Assembly (NCBI RefSeq): GCF_001684335.1
Contig: NZ_LOIC01000070.1
Coordinates: 105,177-166,572 of the forward strand
DNA: 61,396 bases
Direction: 5' to 3'
Origin: Photorhabdus namnaonensis
GTDB taxonomy: Bacteria; Pseudomonadota; Gammaproteobacteria; Enterobacterales; Enterobacteriaceae
Both the position numbers and the translations under genes were made by a program. The notes under the pieces were generated by a model, which worked only from the letters and a program-made list of their open reading frames with translations, did no database searches and was not told the origin of the DNA. Shown one piece after another: positions 50,421 to 61,047 of this stretch. The stretch's first letter is position 1. Each line of letters begins with the position of its first letter.

Positions 50421-50470
50421 CGCATTGTACAAACTTTAATGCAATGATGCTACGGGTAACGGCAAATCAA

Positions 50471-50896
50471 TTAACGTGGGCAAATTTCATCTTCTGTGAA
50501 GAAATAGGCGATTTCACGGTTTGCAGATTCAACCGCATCCGAGCCGTGAACCGCGTTTTCAGTGAAGCTATCCGCGTAATCGGCACGCAGAGTACCTGCT
50601 AATGCATTATCAGGATTAGTTGCTCCCATCAGGTCACGATGACGCTGTACTGCATTCTCGCCTTCCAACACCTGAACCATAATTGGGCCAGAAGTCATAA
50701 ATTCCACCAGACCATCAAAGAAAGGACGGCCTTTGTGCTCCGCATAGAAGCCCTCAGCCTGTTCACGGGTCAGGTGAAGCATTTTGGCGGCAATAATTTC
50801 AAACCCGGCGCTTTCAAAACGAGCATAAATCGCCCCGATGGCATTTTTCTTCACAGCGTTAGGCTTAATAATAGAAAAAGTACGTTCAACCGTCAT
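50471..50896 (-). CDS. ndk: Nucleoside diphosphate kinase
   Basis: Ndk balances the nucleoside triphosphate pools. The 141-residue protein starts [17 protein letters not shown] after the Met and has the active-site His in [12 protein letters not shown] (about residue 117). The position between pbpC and rlmN is as in E. coli. Its own terminator follows. Confidence 0.98.
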   Translation of the reverse strand: MTVERTFSIIKPNAVKKNAIGAIYARFESAGFEIIAAKMLHLTREQAEGFYAEHKGRPFFDGLVEFMTSGPIMVQVLEGENAVQRHRDLMGATNPDNALAGTLRADYADSFTENAVHGSDAVESANREIAYFFTEDEICPR

Positions 50897-51118
50897 GGAT
50901 AACCTCTTGGCTCTTCGTTCAGCAACTGATAATTTTAATTTTTCATTCCCGATAAGTTAATCGGTTAATACTCATTCCGCAACCTTAGCGGAGGTAAAAG
51001 CGGCGTTGATTATAGGGGCACGAATAGCAGTTGCCTACAGAAAACATAACATTCCATTAAATTTTCCTTAGCGAAAATTACCATTTTTTCGTACAAATCA
51101 CACTTTTACCTGAATCGT

Positions 51119-53440
51119 TTACTTCAAGGTAAAATTGACAGCATCAACCTGTCCACCCAAATCCAAAACACTAAGCTGATATTTACCCGGTTGAGTTAAA
51201 GTCTGAACAAATCCCTGATTTTTTTCTGTGATCATTACCTGCTCTCCATTTAGAAACCACCATTGCTGCCCACCACTACCGCCTTGAGTCGTCATACGTA
51301 AATCAAGGCTGTTAAAACCGGGGAGTCGCTTTAACACATCTCCATTATGAATACCCACGATCAACAAGGGCGCCTCATCTGATTTCAACGGTGGACATTC
51401 GGTATTAGCCGGTGGCAGACGCTGCGCCCGACGCTCTTGTGCTGGTAACCATGATTCAAGAGTAATTGGCCATAAAGCGATATTTTTAGGCTGAGCATCG
51501 GGACAATCCGGGGCCACACGCAAACCTTTTTTATCCAACCATACCTGTTCATTAATACCCGAAATGGCCTCTTGCCCTACCGCAGGCAACGTAGGCGGAA
51601 TGGTATTATTCAGTATCCAGCTCAGACGACGCTGACGGCAATTATTATCTCCTTTCGGCAAACTCTGCCCTCCCGGCCAACAGATAACGGCCTGACTAAC
51701 AGTTACTGGGCGGGGATCAACAGGGATTCGTTTAGCCCCATTTCGCATATTAGCGAGTAACAGATTATTGATCTGATTCATGATGGGAATCGCCGTCGCG
51801 TAGCCGAACTGCCCGACAACCGGTGTGCCGTCCGGCCTGCCAACCCAAACACCAATGGTATAACGCGCGTTTAAACCGATAGCCCAAGCATCACGGTAGC
51901 CATAGCTGGTACCGGTTTTCCAGGCCAGCGGCACCTGTGCCGGCAACACATCATCAGGTTGCGGCAAAGCCTCTCCAGCCATAATCCGTCTCACTATCCA
52001 TGCCGCGCCGGGGGAAAAAAGTTGTCTATCACGCAATTTCTGTTGTGGAGTGAATCTGAGAGGAGAAACCTTCCCCTGACGAGCAAACGCCGTGTAAGCC
52101 GCCACCAGTTGATCCATCCGAACTGCCGTGCCGCCAAGAATCAATGATAAGTTAGGTTCACTAGCGGGAGGAAAACGCAATACCGTTCCCACATTACGCA
52201 TATTGGCGGTAAACCGCTTAGCGCCATAGGCTTCAAGCAGTTGCACGGCGGGTAAATTCAGTGAACGAACCAACGCTTCACTGGCACTCACCGGTCCATG
52301 AAAGCCGCTGTCAAAATTTCCCGGACGGTAATAATCAAAGCGGCGAGGCACATCCTGTAACAGTGATTCCCCATGAATTAACCCATCATCCAGCGCCATT
52401 GCATACAGAAATGGTTTCAAGGTTGATCCCGGCGAACGCCATGAACTTATCATATCGACATGACCAAAACGGCTATCATCCCGCAGATCCAACGAACCGA
52501 TATAAGCTTTCACCGCCATGTCTGTATGATCAACCACTAACACGCCAATCGACGTTTTTTCTGGTAACTGGTACTTCCAATTCACCGCCATATCTTCAAG
52601 CTGGCGCTGTAATCCCACATCAAGGGTTGTTTTAATGATCTCCTGACGAGAGCCTTTCGCCATTCGTCTGGCAAGAAGCGGGGCAAGCTGTGGCGCCTGA
52701 CGAGGAGCCAGCCACAACGTCTCTTGGCGAATATCAGCAACCTTCTCTTCCGGCCAGATTTTATACCGCGCCAACCGTTGCAACACCTTATCACGAGCAG
52801 CCTGTGCCCGTTCAGGATAGCGATCTGGCCTTAAACGACTGGGAGCCTGTGGCAAAACAGCCAGTAAAGCCGCCTCTCCCGCAGAGAGTTCAGAGGGCGG
52901 TTTCGCTAAATACGCCCAACTCGCCGCACCGACGCCTTGTAACGTCCCTCCAAACGGCGCACGGTTCAGATACATCTCAAGAATTTCGTTTTTAGAATAG
53001 TGCCATTCAAGCTGCAAAGTACGCCAGATCTGTTTCAACTTGCCGCCAAAAGTACGTGAATGGGGATCAATCAACCGGGCGACCTGCATTGACAGAGTAC
53101 TGCCGCCGGATAAAATTTTACCTGCCCGAATATCCTGCCAGGCAGCCCTCAGCAGAGAAATCGGGTTAATACCCGGGTGTTTATAGAACCAGCGATCTTC
53201 ATAAGTCAGCAATGCCTGAATATATTCCGGTGATACTTGATCCAACGTCACCGGATAACGCCAAACGCCTTCATCATCGGCAAAACGCCAAAGCGGCGTA
53301 CCATCCTCACTCACGACAATACGCGCCATTTTGACTTCATGCAGTGGCAGAGGCCAAATTTTATCCGCCAACCATAAACCCGCCGGGATCAGAAACAACA
53401 ACAGCACGATCAGCCATATAAGGCGATGCGTTTTCTTCAT
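51119..53440 (-). CDS. pbpC: Penicillin-binding protein 1C
   Basis: PbpC is a class A penicillin-binding protein. The 773-residue protein has an N-terminal membrane helix (residues 5-24) and a glycosyltransferase domain (EDRWFYKHPGINP, GGSTLSMQVARLI). The transpeptidase domain has active Ser in WRSPGSTLKPFLYA and KTGTSYGYRDAW. A C-terminal BiPBP-type domain completes it. The ATG at 53440 gives MKKTHRL; an extension to 53482 is less likely. It is 57 bases downstream of yfhM, a pairing found widely. Confidence 0.95.
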   Translation of the reverse strand: MKKTHRLIWLIVLLLFLIPAGLWLADKIWPLPLHEVKMARIVVSEDGTPLWRFADDEGVWRYPVTLDQVSPEYIQALLTYEDRWFYKHPGINPISLLRAAWQDIRAGKILSGGSTLSMQVARLIDPHSRTFGGKLKQIWRTLQLEWHYSKNEILEMYLNRAPFGGTLQGVGAASWAYLAKPPSELSAGEAALLAVLPQAPSRLRPDRYPERAQAARDKVLQRLARYKIWPEEKVADIRQETLWLAPRQAPQLAPLLARRMAKGSRQEIIKTTLDVGLQRQLEDMAVNWKYQLPEKTSIGVLVVDHTDMAVKAYIGSLDLRDDSRFGHVDMISSWRSPGSTLKPFLYAMALDDGLIHGESLLQDVPRRFDYYRPGNFDSGFHGPVSASEALVRSLNLPAVQLLEAYGAKRFTANMRNVGTVLRFPPASEPNLSLILGGTAVRMDQLVAAYTAFARQGKVSPLRFTPQQKLRDRQLFSPGAAWIVRRIMAGEALPQPDDVLPAQVPLAWKTGTSYGYRDAWAIGLNARYTIGVWVGRPDGTPVVGQFGYATAIPIMNQINNLLLANMRNGAKRIPVDPRPVTVSQAVICWPGGQSLPKGDNNCRQRRLSWILNNTIPPTLPAVGQEAISGINEQVWLDKKGLRVAPDCPDAQPKNIALWPITLESWLPAQERRAQRLPPANTECPPLKSDEAPLLIVGIHNGDVLKRLPGFNSLDLRMTTQGGSGGQQWWFLNGEQVMITEKNQGFVQTLTQPGKYQLSVLDLGGQVDAVNFTLK

Positions 53441-53497
53441 CAATGGATACCTGGTGAGAAATCCGCCCCTACGCCAAAGCATAAGGGCGGATAGACT

Positions 53498-56400
53498 TTA
53501 GCGAACAACTTCCAGTTTTTCTGGTGTAGAACCCACCGCACGCCAGTAAGGCACATACATAGATTCAACCTGTGGCGCAGGAATGGTGTAAACACCCGGA
53601 GTTACAGCACGTGCCAAATAGAGCAACGTCACTGGCTGAGAAGGATCAACCGCGACTGCCGCCACATATCGATCATCACGATATTCCATATGGCGAATCG
53701 TCGCCTGCTGCATATCGCCAATCAACTCTTGCAGATTAGCGGCACTCTCACTCAACTTAGCACTACTGTTAGCCAAATTTTGGTTCTCTAGTTCCAAACC
53801 GGCAGGCAATAAATCAACAACCAAAGCATCCGATACGGGTTTATCTGAACTAACCACCAATTTCACAACCACCATTTCACCGCTTTTCAGACGTTCAATA
53901 GCAACTGGATTACCCTTTATATCCAAATAGCTACGCTCAATTTTCAGCACATTAGCGTAAGGTTGCGGAGAACGCAGTGGGTAGGCCACCACATTCACTC
54001 GTGAATAGAGCGTGCTGTCGCCAAGGTTATCGATATTGACGCCTTGCAAAATATCCTGTGGATACAGCGTCTCACTATAAGGTTTGTCCCTACTTATCGG
54101 TGAATCCCACTGATTAGACACCGCTTTCCACGGTTGCACCAATACATCGATAAAGAAACGTCCCGCCAGATAGAGTGAATTACTCTCTTGAGTTGAAAAA
54201 TAATGGCGAGATGATAATTCATCAGACAGCGCCAGTAATTTCTCATCACGTTCCTTTATCAACATATTATTTTCAGTCAACAGCGCGACAATCATTGCGT
54301 TGTCACGGATGGCGCTACCGTAATCACCTAAATCTAAATCATCATTACGGTTTTTGCTGATCCCCAAATGAACCGCTTCATCTGCTCGGGTATTATCCCC
54401 CATCAGTTTCAGTGCGACGCCCAGTTGTACCAGCGACAAGCCATTACCTGCTTGCTGACGGCGTTCATAAACTTGTCTCAAAGCACCCAATGGCGCTTTC
54501 TGTTGATTTGCAAGCACCAGGCCGGCATAAGCCTGAACCGAGAATCGCATTGCTTCCTGATCCTGGCTGTAGGGATAGTTAATAACACTCTTATCCTGTA
54601 AATAACGTAACAGACGATTATTGGCAGAAGTCAACACATCTTTAGGTACGCTATAACCCCGTTGACTTGCACGGAATAGAAAATCGGCAGCATAGGCCGT
54701 TAACCAATACTCTTCATCACCGGTTTTATCCCATAAAGCAAAACTACCGTCATGACGTTGCATACTGACCAGATGAATAATTCCCTCATCAATACTTGCC
54801 CGGCGTTTATCATCATCTTCCGTCATGATGCCCAAGCTATTCAGCTCTGCTTTGTTCGAATAGAGTGACGGGTAAAGCCCGCTGATCGTCTGCTCAAGGC
54901 AGCCATACGGATAAGCGTACAATTCACGAATATAGCGTGAAATCTGTAACGGCGGACGGCTGCTCAGTAACAACTGCCCCTCGGCTCCTTCTGGTGATAA
55001 ACCCGACAAGGCATCCGACGGCATCTGCCACTCCTCCCCCGGATGAATAACATTAGCGAACAGAACAGTTTCCGCTGGCTGCGCCGGACGCACGCCAATC
55101 TTCCAACTATTTTGGTACGGCTTCACATTTTCACCCGGCAGATTCAGACCATTAATCGTCAGGGAAACCTCTCCTTGACCAAAACCGTGCTGCGCTGTGA
55201 CCGGGATCTCCACGGTGGTACGTTTGCCTTTTTCCAGTACTATCTCTTTGCTAGCATCCCCCTCTAACCTAATCAGGTCATCAGCAGCAAAGTTCAAGGT
55301 CAAGTTTTGCGTCTGCTCAGTTAAGTTAGTCAAATCCAACGACAACAATGCGCTATCACCACCGGCCATAAAGCGAGGTAATGCCATCTGTGCAATCACC
55401 GGCGCCGCAACGACAACTTTACTTTCTCCGTGGCCGAACTCATCTTCACTCCATGCTTGAGCCATCAGCTTCAACTCACCATTGAAATCAGGGATTAGCA
55501 AAACGATCTGCCCTTCGCCGTTTTCATCCAATGTCACTGACTGTGCCTGTTCAGCGATAATCTTAACTTCGGTTAATGGTTTCCTACCGCCACGCTCAAG
55601 GGCGCTATCATCACCATCACCGCCAAAACGCAGGTTCGCCAGACGGCCTTCACCTTCAATCAACTGACCATAGACATCATATTGATCGACGCTGTAACGC
55701 TTACGACCAAAGAAAGCCTCATAGGGGTCCGGGGTTTTAAAATTCGTGACATTCAACACCCCTGTATCGACAGCAGAAAGCAGCACATTAACCTGCTTAG
55801 GTAATTTCCGCCCTTGCTGTGGCGTCGCTTTGACTTTAACGGTCAAATTTTGATTCGGACGTATTTTTTCCGGTGCGGATAGCATTAAATCCAGTTTACG
55901 CTTTTCATCAGCCAACGGCAGGTGCAGCACGCCAATGGCCCGTTTCGGTGTCGCCTGACGAGATTTATCATCTGGACGCACCACCACAGCGGTTAAATAA
56001 AGGTCATGACGACGCCACTCTTTATTCACTGGCACTTCCACATCCAAACCTTGTTCTGGCACATCAATTTTTTGCCACCAAAGCGGCCCTTCGCTGGATT
56101 CCACCAACAGATAACCTTTACCGGCCTGTGGCGCGACCATATGCAGTTTTATTTTCTCGCCTACCCGATAAGCCGGTTTATCCAGAGACAATTTCACCTG
56201 ATCAGGGCGAACAGCCCCTGTGCCACCCGTATTGTCCTGCCATGAGTAACCGGCCCAGAAATTAACGCTGGTCACTAATTGATTTTCTGGATTAACCACT
56301 TCAATACGGTACGAACCCCAATCAACCGGAAAACTAACCTTTGCGGTGCCATCTTGAGCAATCTGGATATGCTCATCCGCCATCACCAAATCTTTCTGGT

Positions 56401-58528
56401 CATAGCCTGATTGCCAACCTTCACCATCCGACCAACGCCAATAATAGTCACGGCGTTCATAAACCAGACGGGCGGTTAAATCTTTAGCAGCATATTTTTT
56501 TCCATTGGCATCGGCATACACCAGCGCAAATTGCGCCAGTGAATTTTCATCCACATTGTAACGGCTTTGATAACGACCTACGCGATAGTCATAAATCTCT
56601 TTCTGATTAAACAGCGGACGGATACCCACCAGCTTTTCTGTCGGCCAAACGGCCTGTTCAACCCGCCGAGTTATCGGGCGGCCGGCCGATTCAAGCAAAC
56701 TGGCCTGTACAATGACATTTACCGGCGAAGAGACTGAACTCCAGTTGTCGGCACTGACATTAATTACGGCTTTACCATCATTCCCTAAAACCAGATCAAA
56801 CTCATCCAATGTGCGACTAAGATTGTCCTCTGTAACCGCCCCAAACTCATAGCCAGGCAATTTTGCTACCGCATCACGAGCTGGACGCAGGAATAATTGC
56901 CCTTGCAGGCGGTTATATGCAGCAGGCGCTCCATATAGATAACGGCCGTTAATCGCGAAATCCACATCGTGGTCTTTCATCACCGGTTGCGACTCACTGC
57001 TAATTTCCAGCGCCATACGCTCCGGCAGAAAATCTTCGACATTAAACTTGTAATAACGGGGTTTGTTATCACCCAAATCAAAACGTAGCGACCAGAGGCC
57101 GGTAGCCGCTGAGGGAGGGATCACATAACGATATTGATACAATCCGTTTTCAGGTTGCCAGACAAAACTATGGACTACCTGACCATCAGTTTTCAGTACA
57201 TCCACTTTAACCGGCTGACTTTTCACTGCGCGGCCATCGCCATCACGCAATAGGCCATTAACAATCAACGTTTCACCCGGACGATAGAGATCACGAGGCC
57301 CAAAAACAAAAAACTGTTTGCTGTACCCTTGTGAGCCAGAAATATCGAACTCAGACAGATCCAGCGCCGGTGATACCAAATCAATCATACTGGTTTGGTG
57401 GTCACGAGTAGCGAGCAATAGTTTCGCTTTCGCATTTTTCTCCAGGCTGACGTGTCCATCATCGTCCGTCGTCGCCTTTGACAATAATTGCCCTTTCTCA
57501 TCCAACAGCCGTATTTCCACCCCTTTTAAGCTGCTACCTCGCGCCAAAGATTGGGTAAACACATCCATCCTATCCAGATAGCTGTGCATAGAAACACCAA
57601 TATCACTTAAGGTAAACATTGTCGCGGGATTAGTGTCGGTGTATTTACCCGCTTGTTGCATCACCGCCAGATAAACGCCATCTTTCTGTAACTCTTTAAT
57701 ATTACTTAATGGCAACAGTAATTTTTCGCGGGTATTCAGTGTTGGATTCAGATCGAAACGGCCGGTATAAACCAGTTCCGCGCCTTTGAGCATCTCTTCA
57801 GATTCCCAAGAACTCATATTATTGCGATATTGCCACTGTGCAATAAAAGCGGGCAATGCTGTCTCTTTGATCCTGAAAAAATTAACATCAATACGATTTA
57901 CATTCAGTGCTAATACCGGCAAACCTTCAGCGACTTTACTGGGTAACAAGGAGCCTTTGCTGGCAAAACCGACAGACGGAGAAATCGTCGCGGTTGTCAT
58001 GGTTTTCTCATAAACCGTTTCGAGTTGACGATTATTGATACCTTTAACACCTTTATCTACAGTCAATTGCAACTCACGGGAGGGCGGTAAGTGGCGCAAG
58101 CGAAGCTCCATCATGTTATCTGATAGTTCCCAGGCGCCATCAAGCTTACCCTCTTTGACATCGACCAAACGGACATTCTGAGCAAAATCCTGATTTGGAT
58201 CTAAAGGAACAGAAAATGTCACCACCATTGCACTGGCGCCATCAAGCTGAACTTCGGAAGCATCCAGAATCTTCACCGGTTTACCGGCATAACGTTTTGC
58301 TAATTCAGCCAATGACGCCGCGTCTTTCTGTTTTACTGATTTTGGTGGAATATTTGATTGTTGAGATGCTTTCTCGCTTTGAATTTTAGTGGACTGTGAT
58401 TGAGCCGCTTGCTTATTATCAGTGCTATCAGATTGGTCACAACCAGAAAGCATCAGCAAAGACGCTAAAATCGCCGCCAAATAACGCTTGTTTCTTCCTG
58501 GTCGTTGCCAGAATTGACCTTGATTCAT
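53498..58528 (-). CDS. yfhM: Bacterial alpha-2-macroglobulin lipoprotein
   Basis: A 1676-residue periplasmic lipoprotein that traps attacking proteases and works with PBP1C in defence and repair of the envelope. It has a lipobox LLMLSGC with Cys30, many macroglobulin-type domains, the thioester motif CLEQ in PYGCLEQTISG and a C-terminal receptor-like domain. The ATG at 58528 gives MNQGQFW; the open frame extends to 58720 but that part is translated ERIC sequence and spacer. pbpC follows. Confidence 0.95.
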   Translation of the reverse strand: MNQGQFWQRPGRNKRYLAAILASLLMLSGCDQSDSTDNKQAAQSQSTKIQSEKASQQSNIPPKSVKQKDAASLAELAKRYAGKPVKILDASEVQLDGASAMVVTFSVPLDPNQDFAQNVRLVDVKEGKLDGAWELSDNMMELRLRHLPPSRELQLTVDKGVKGINNRQLETVYEKTMTTATISPSVGFASKGSLLPSKVAEGLPVLALNVNRIDVNFFRIKETALPAFIAQWQYRNNMSSWESEEMLKGAELVYTGRFDLNPTLNTREKLLLPLSNIKELQKDGVYLAVMQQAGKYTDTNPATMFTLSDIGVSMHSYLDRMDVFTQSLARGSSLKGVEIRLLDEKGQLLSKATTDDDGHVSLEKNAKAKLLLATRDHQTSMIDLVSPALDLSEFDISGSQGYSKQFFVFGPRDLYRPGETLIVNGLLRDGDGRAVKSQPVKVDVLKTDGQVVHSFVWQPENGLYQYRYVIPPSAATGLWSLRFDLGDNKPRYYKFNVEDFLPERMALEISSESQPVMKDHDVDFAINGRYLYGAPAAYNRLQGQLFLRPARDAVAKLPGYEFGAVTEDNLSRTLDEFDLVLGNDGKAVINVSADNWSSVSSPVNVIVQASLLESAGRPITRRVEQAVWPTEKLVGIRPLFNQKEIYDYRVGRYQSRYNVDENSLAQFALVYADANGKKYAAKDLTARLVYERRDYYWRWSDGEGWQSGYDQKDLVMADEHIQIAQDGTAKVSFPVDWGSYRIEVVNPENQLVTSVNFWAGYSWQDNTGGTGAVRPDQVKLSLDKPAYRVGEKIKLHMVAPQAGKGYLLVESSEGPLWWQKIDVPEQGLDVEVPVNKEWRRHDLYLTAVVVRPDDKSRQATPKRAIGVLHLPLADEKRKLDLMLSAPEKIRPNQNLTVKVKATPQQGRKLPKQVNVLLSAVDTGVLNVTNFKTPDPYEAFFGRKRYSVDQYDVYGQLIEGEGRLANLRFGGDGDDSALERGGRKPLTEVKIIAEQAQSVTLDENGEGQIVLLIPDFNGELKLMAQAWSEDEFGHGESKVVVAAPVIAQMALPRFMAGGDSALLSLDLTNLTEQTQNLTLNFAADDLIRLEGDASKEIVLEKGKRTTVEIPVTAQHGFGQGEVSLTINGLNLPGENVKPYQNSWKIGVRPAQPAETVLFANVIHPGEEWQMPSDALSGLSPEGAEGQLLLSSRPPLQISRYIRELYAYPYGCLEQTISGLYPSLYSNKAELNSLGIMTEDDDKRRASIDEGIIHLVSMQRHDGSFALWDKTGDEEYWLTAYAADFLFRASQRGYSVPKDVLTSANNRLLRYLQDKSVINYPYSQDQEAMRFSVQAYAGLVLANQQKAPLGALRQVYERRQQAGNGLSLVQLGVALKLMGDNTRADEAVHLGISKNRNDDLDLGDYGSAIRDNAMIVALLTENNMLIKERDEKLLALSDELSSRHYFSTQESNSLYLAGRFFIDVLVQPWKAVSNQWDSPISRDKPYSETLYPQDILQGVNIDNLGDSTLYSRVNVVAYPLRSPQPYANVLKIERSYLDIKGNPVAIERLKSGEMVVVKLVVSSDKPVSDALVVDLLPAGLELENQNLANSSAKLSESAANLQELIGDMQQATIRHMEYRDDRYVAAVAVDPSQPVTLLYLARAVTPGVYTIPAPQVESMYVPYWRAVGSTPEKLEVVR

Positions 58529-58587
58529 AACCATAACCCCTGTCTTAACTCCAACCAACTGATGGCTGGATTTAATGAATAACTTTA

Positions 58588-58714
58588 TATACCCGTCATC
58601 TTTCAAGTTGCCTCTTTGTTGGCCGCACTCGCTCACCCCGGTCACATAGTTATCTATGCTCCCGGGGATTCGCTCCTTTGCCGTCGCGATGCATCTTGAA
58701 ATCCATAGGGTATA
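58588..58714. repeat. ERIC element 3, upstream of yfhM
   Basis: A 127-base element in the same orientation as ERIC 1. It lies between the yfhM start and the AT-rich right end, and one of its frames is open and continuous with yfhM, which makes a false long start. Confidence 0.92.
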
Positions 58715-59273
58715 AATCAATACATTAAATTCAAATCAAACAGATATAATCAACGATATACCTGTGATCAGCTTATATACCACCTATTTACATTAGGCAA
58801 CGTACAGACATTAAGTTCGTATAATAGCTTGTTATTTTAACGAATTAAACATCACAGAGACGATAAATAAATCTAAATTTATCGATTCAACTTTCCATTA
58901 AGAACTCTATATATCTAGTAAAACCAATTTTCGTCATTTCCCTCAGTGACCGGAGATAACTCTTTATCGCACCACCTGTCTAATAATTTACAAACAATAA
59001 AAAAATATAAAATCGACCATTGAAATAAAGTTTAACAAACAAGAAATTATCATTATCGTACCAACTATAAATATCACTATCGGATTAAACACACTCGATT
59101 TCAATATACCATTATTTAATAAATCAATTATCTCAATCAATAAAAGCAATAAATAACTTTAATAAATATATATTTAACATTTTATTTAATACATTATTAA
59201 CCATTTATTAAGACTAATCATTATCTCAATAGGATATTTATAACAAATAAAAAGTCATATAAATAAAACACAT
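58715..59273. other. AT-rich intergenic region
   Basis: About 560 bases with no open frame of note, rich in A/T runs. It must hold the yfhM promoter on the minus strand. I see no other element. Confidence 0.4.
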
Positions 59274-59510
59274 TTAACTTCTGATGCAGAAATTACCATT
59301 AATCTGTACTCTGTACTCTGTACTCTGTACTCTGTACTCTGTACTCTGTAAATAGAGTGCCACTTTTTTATCAAAAGTGGCAATAATGACTTGAGTGAAA
59401 CACCGATTATACAAATTATTTTCTATAAAATATGAATAAAACCCTAACCCCAACGCTGTCGCAAATGGGGTAATAGCCTGATGAACATCCATTTTCTCAA
59501 TAAATTTCAT
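59274..59510 (-). CDS. Doubtful 78-aa frame behind the MBL hydrolase
   Basis: An open frame starting four bases after the MBL stop. Its C-terminal part is translated tandem repeat (STEYRVQ units) and its middle covers a perfect hairpin. I recognise no family. It may be a 3' untranslated region that happens to be open, although its close spacing would allow coupled translation. Confidence 0.3.
   Translation of the reverse strand: MKFIEKMDVHQAITPFATALGLGFYSYFIENNLYNRCFTQVIIATFDKKVALYLQSTEYRVQSTEYRVQINGNFCIRS
59304..59350. repeat. Seven-base tandem repeat (CTGTACT, 6.7 copies)
   Basis: Six full perfect CTGTACT units and five bases of a seventh. A seven-base unit shifts the frame when its copy number changes. 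Confidence 0.92.
59358..59382. terminator. Perfect ten-base hairpin behind the MBL gene
   Basis: TGCCACTTTT and AAAAGTGGCA flank a five-base loop. It may end or stabilise the minus-strand MBL message; the T-run is poor. Confidence 0.5.
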
Positions 59511-59514
59511 TATG

Positions 59515-60318
59515 TTACTCTACTAATAATACCTGCCCTGTTTTCAACTGTTTAACATTCGGTAACCAAAGTCTTCCCCAGCGACCAGTACAGTGACATC
59601 CATAAACCTCTTGTATATCCTCTTTTATGAAAAATTCTCTGATCTTCAATAATTCTGTCGGCGATGCTCTCCTTAAATGTAATCCGCCTATTACCGCACA
59701 TACTTTGTCTACACCCGTAATCATTTTAGCGTGGTTAATAATTTCACAAATACCAGAATGACCACAGCCAATGATAATCACCAGTCCATTATCACTTTTC
59801 CAAATTAACGCGCTATCATCCAATATATAATCATTAGCCCAAGAGCTCTTTCTAATTAATCCGTAGGATTTACGATGATTGTTTGCTATTTCTCCTGAAA
59901 AAATAAATCGATCGCTTATTTTCATATGCGATTTCGTCAAACGAAATAAAACTCTCTTCTTAACTCTTTTATTAATTTTACCCGACATTTTTTTGAATTT
60001 TAAGACACTCTTTTTATTGAACATGACACCATAATATTTCTCGCTTAATGCATCAGGGTGACATATTAATTTAGCATTATGAGGAAAATAGTTAACACCA
60101 CCTATATGGTCAGAATGCCCATGAGAGATAACAATTTTGGATATATCATCAATAGATATTCCCATCCTATTTGCATTCTCAAGATAGCTACCATCTGGGC
60201 CGGTATCAAAAATTATCTTCTCTTCACCATCCTCAAGTAAAAGACTCAGACCAGGCTTAGCTATCAAATGTGAATCAGATGTTTTATTTTCCAGGAGTAC
60301 AGTTATTTTTAATGACAT
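59515..60318 (-). CDS. MBL-fold metallo-hydrolase (RFA-P-synthase-like family)
   Basis: A 267-residue metallo-beta-lactamase-fold protein. The metal-binding motif HGHSDH is at residues 66-71 (His66, His68, Asp70, His71), preceded by FDTGPDGSYLENANRMG. Later metal-binding positions are in CGHSG, GGLHL and GCHCTG. The GLHL and CHCTG blocks match the family of dihydropterin-type synthases related to RFA-P synthase, whose bacterial members are mostly uncharacterised. GGAT precedes the ATG. The gene stands alone in AT-rich DNA next to an IS30 remnant, suggesting an acquired segment. Its substrate is unknown. Confidence 0.8.
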   Translation of the reverse strand: MSLKITVLLENKTSDSHLIAKPGLSLLLEDGEEKIIFDTGPDGSYLENANRMGISIDDISKIVISHGHSDHIGGVNYFPHNAKLICHPDALSEKYYGVMFNKKSVLKFKKMSGKINKRVKKRVLFRLTKSHMKISDRFIFSGEIANNHRKSYGLIRKSSWANDYILDDSALIWKSDNGLVIIIGCGHSGICEIINHAKMITGVDKVCAVIGGLHLRRASPTELLKIREFFIKEDIQEVYGCHCTGRWGRLWLPNVKQLKTGQVLLVE

Positions 60319-60849
60319 GGCATATCCATCAGTTCTGTTGAAGTAATACTTCTATTAAACGATACAGGTAACAATAGCATTGACGTACATCAATGAAATA
60401 ATGAAAAGCCATTATATTGGCACATTTTTATAAGCAGATCACAAATTCCCCCTTCTCTGTTAACCGTTAATTTTTCAACATAAAATGATTATCTCTCTAT
60501 CATATTTATTGTCTTGCAATATTAACACACAAATATTATACCTTACTGTACAACATATTTTAAAAATAGAGGGAAATATATTATTAAAAAATAAAATTAA
60601 ACGATAGGTTATTAAGGCAATTTAATTAGACTTACTGTACTAATACCTAGTGTAGTTGACAATGGCTAATTTTAAATATCACTATCAAGCCAGTAATTAA
60701 CTTACATGACCACTTTCATTTTATCTATATTATAAGATAAAAATATAATGTGTTTATCAGATATAATTTGACTTTATATTACATAAAAAACATTTAAATA
60801 GCTTGGATTCACATAATAAGTGCAACATCGTTACTCTGGAAGTAAACAT
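60319..60849. other. AT-rich region upstream of the MBL gene
   Basis: About 530 bases with no gene that I can support. Very AT-rich, with several near -10-like TATAAT-type sequences, so no promoter can be singled out. Confidence 0.4.
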
Positions 60850-61047
60850 ATCCGTATTCCTTATAAATAATTCATTGGATGTTTTACCACCCCAAGTTTT
60901 TCAGGGGCAATTACTTAATCGGTTTACCACAAACTTTATTTCCTGCTTAGAGATTTCATTAAAATCGGTTCCTTTTGGAAAGCATTGCTTGATTAACCCA
61001 TTGATATTTTTATTGCTCCTCCTTTCCCAAGAAGAGCAATGACACCA
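60850..61047 (-). pseudogene. IS30-family transposase C-terminal remnant
   Basis: Minus-strand translation gives SSWERRSNKNINGLIKQCFP, then KGTDFNEISKQEIKFVVNRL, then SNCP, a stop, and KTWGGKTSNELF. This follows the IS30 transposase ending pattern (WERG-NENTNGL-RQYFPKGTD ... NRPRKTLG-KTPNE). A stop codon (TGA) replaces the Arg codon after NCP, and the catalytic N-terminal part is absent. A plus-strand frame from 60803 is a shadow of it. Confidence 0.75.

Noticed and set aside
60803-61042. 79-codon plus-strand frame
   Set aside because: It is antisense to the IS30-type transposase remnant, which explains the sequence better.
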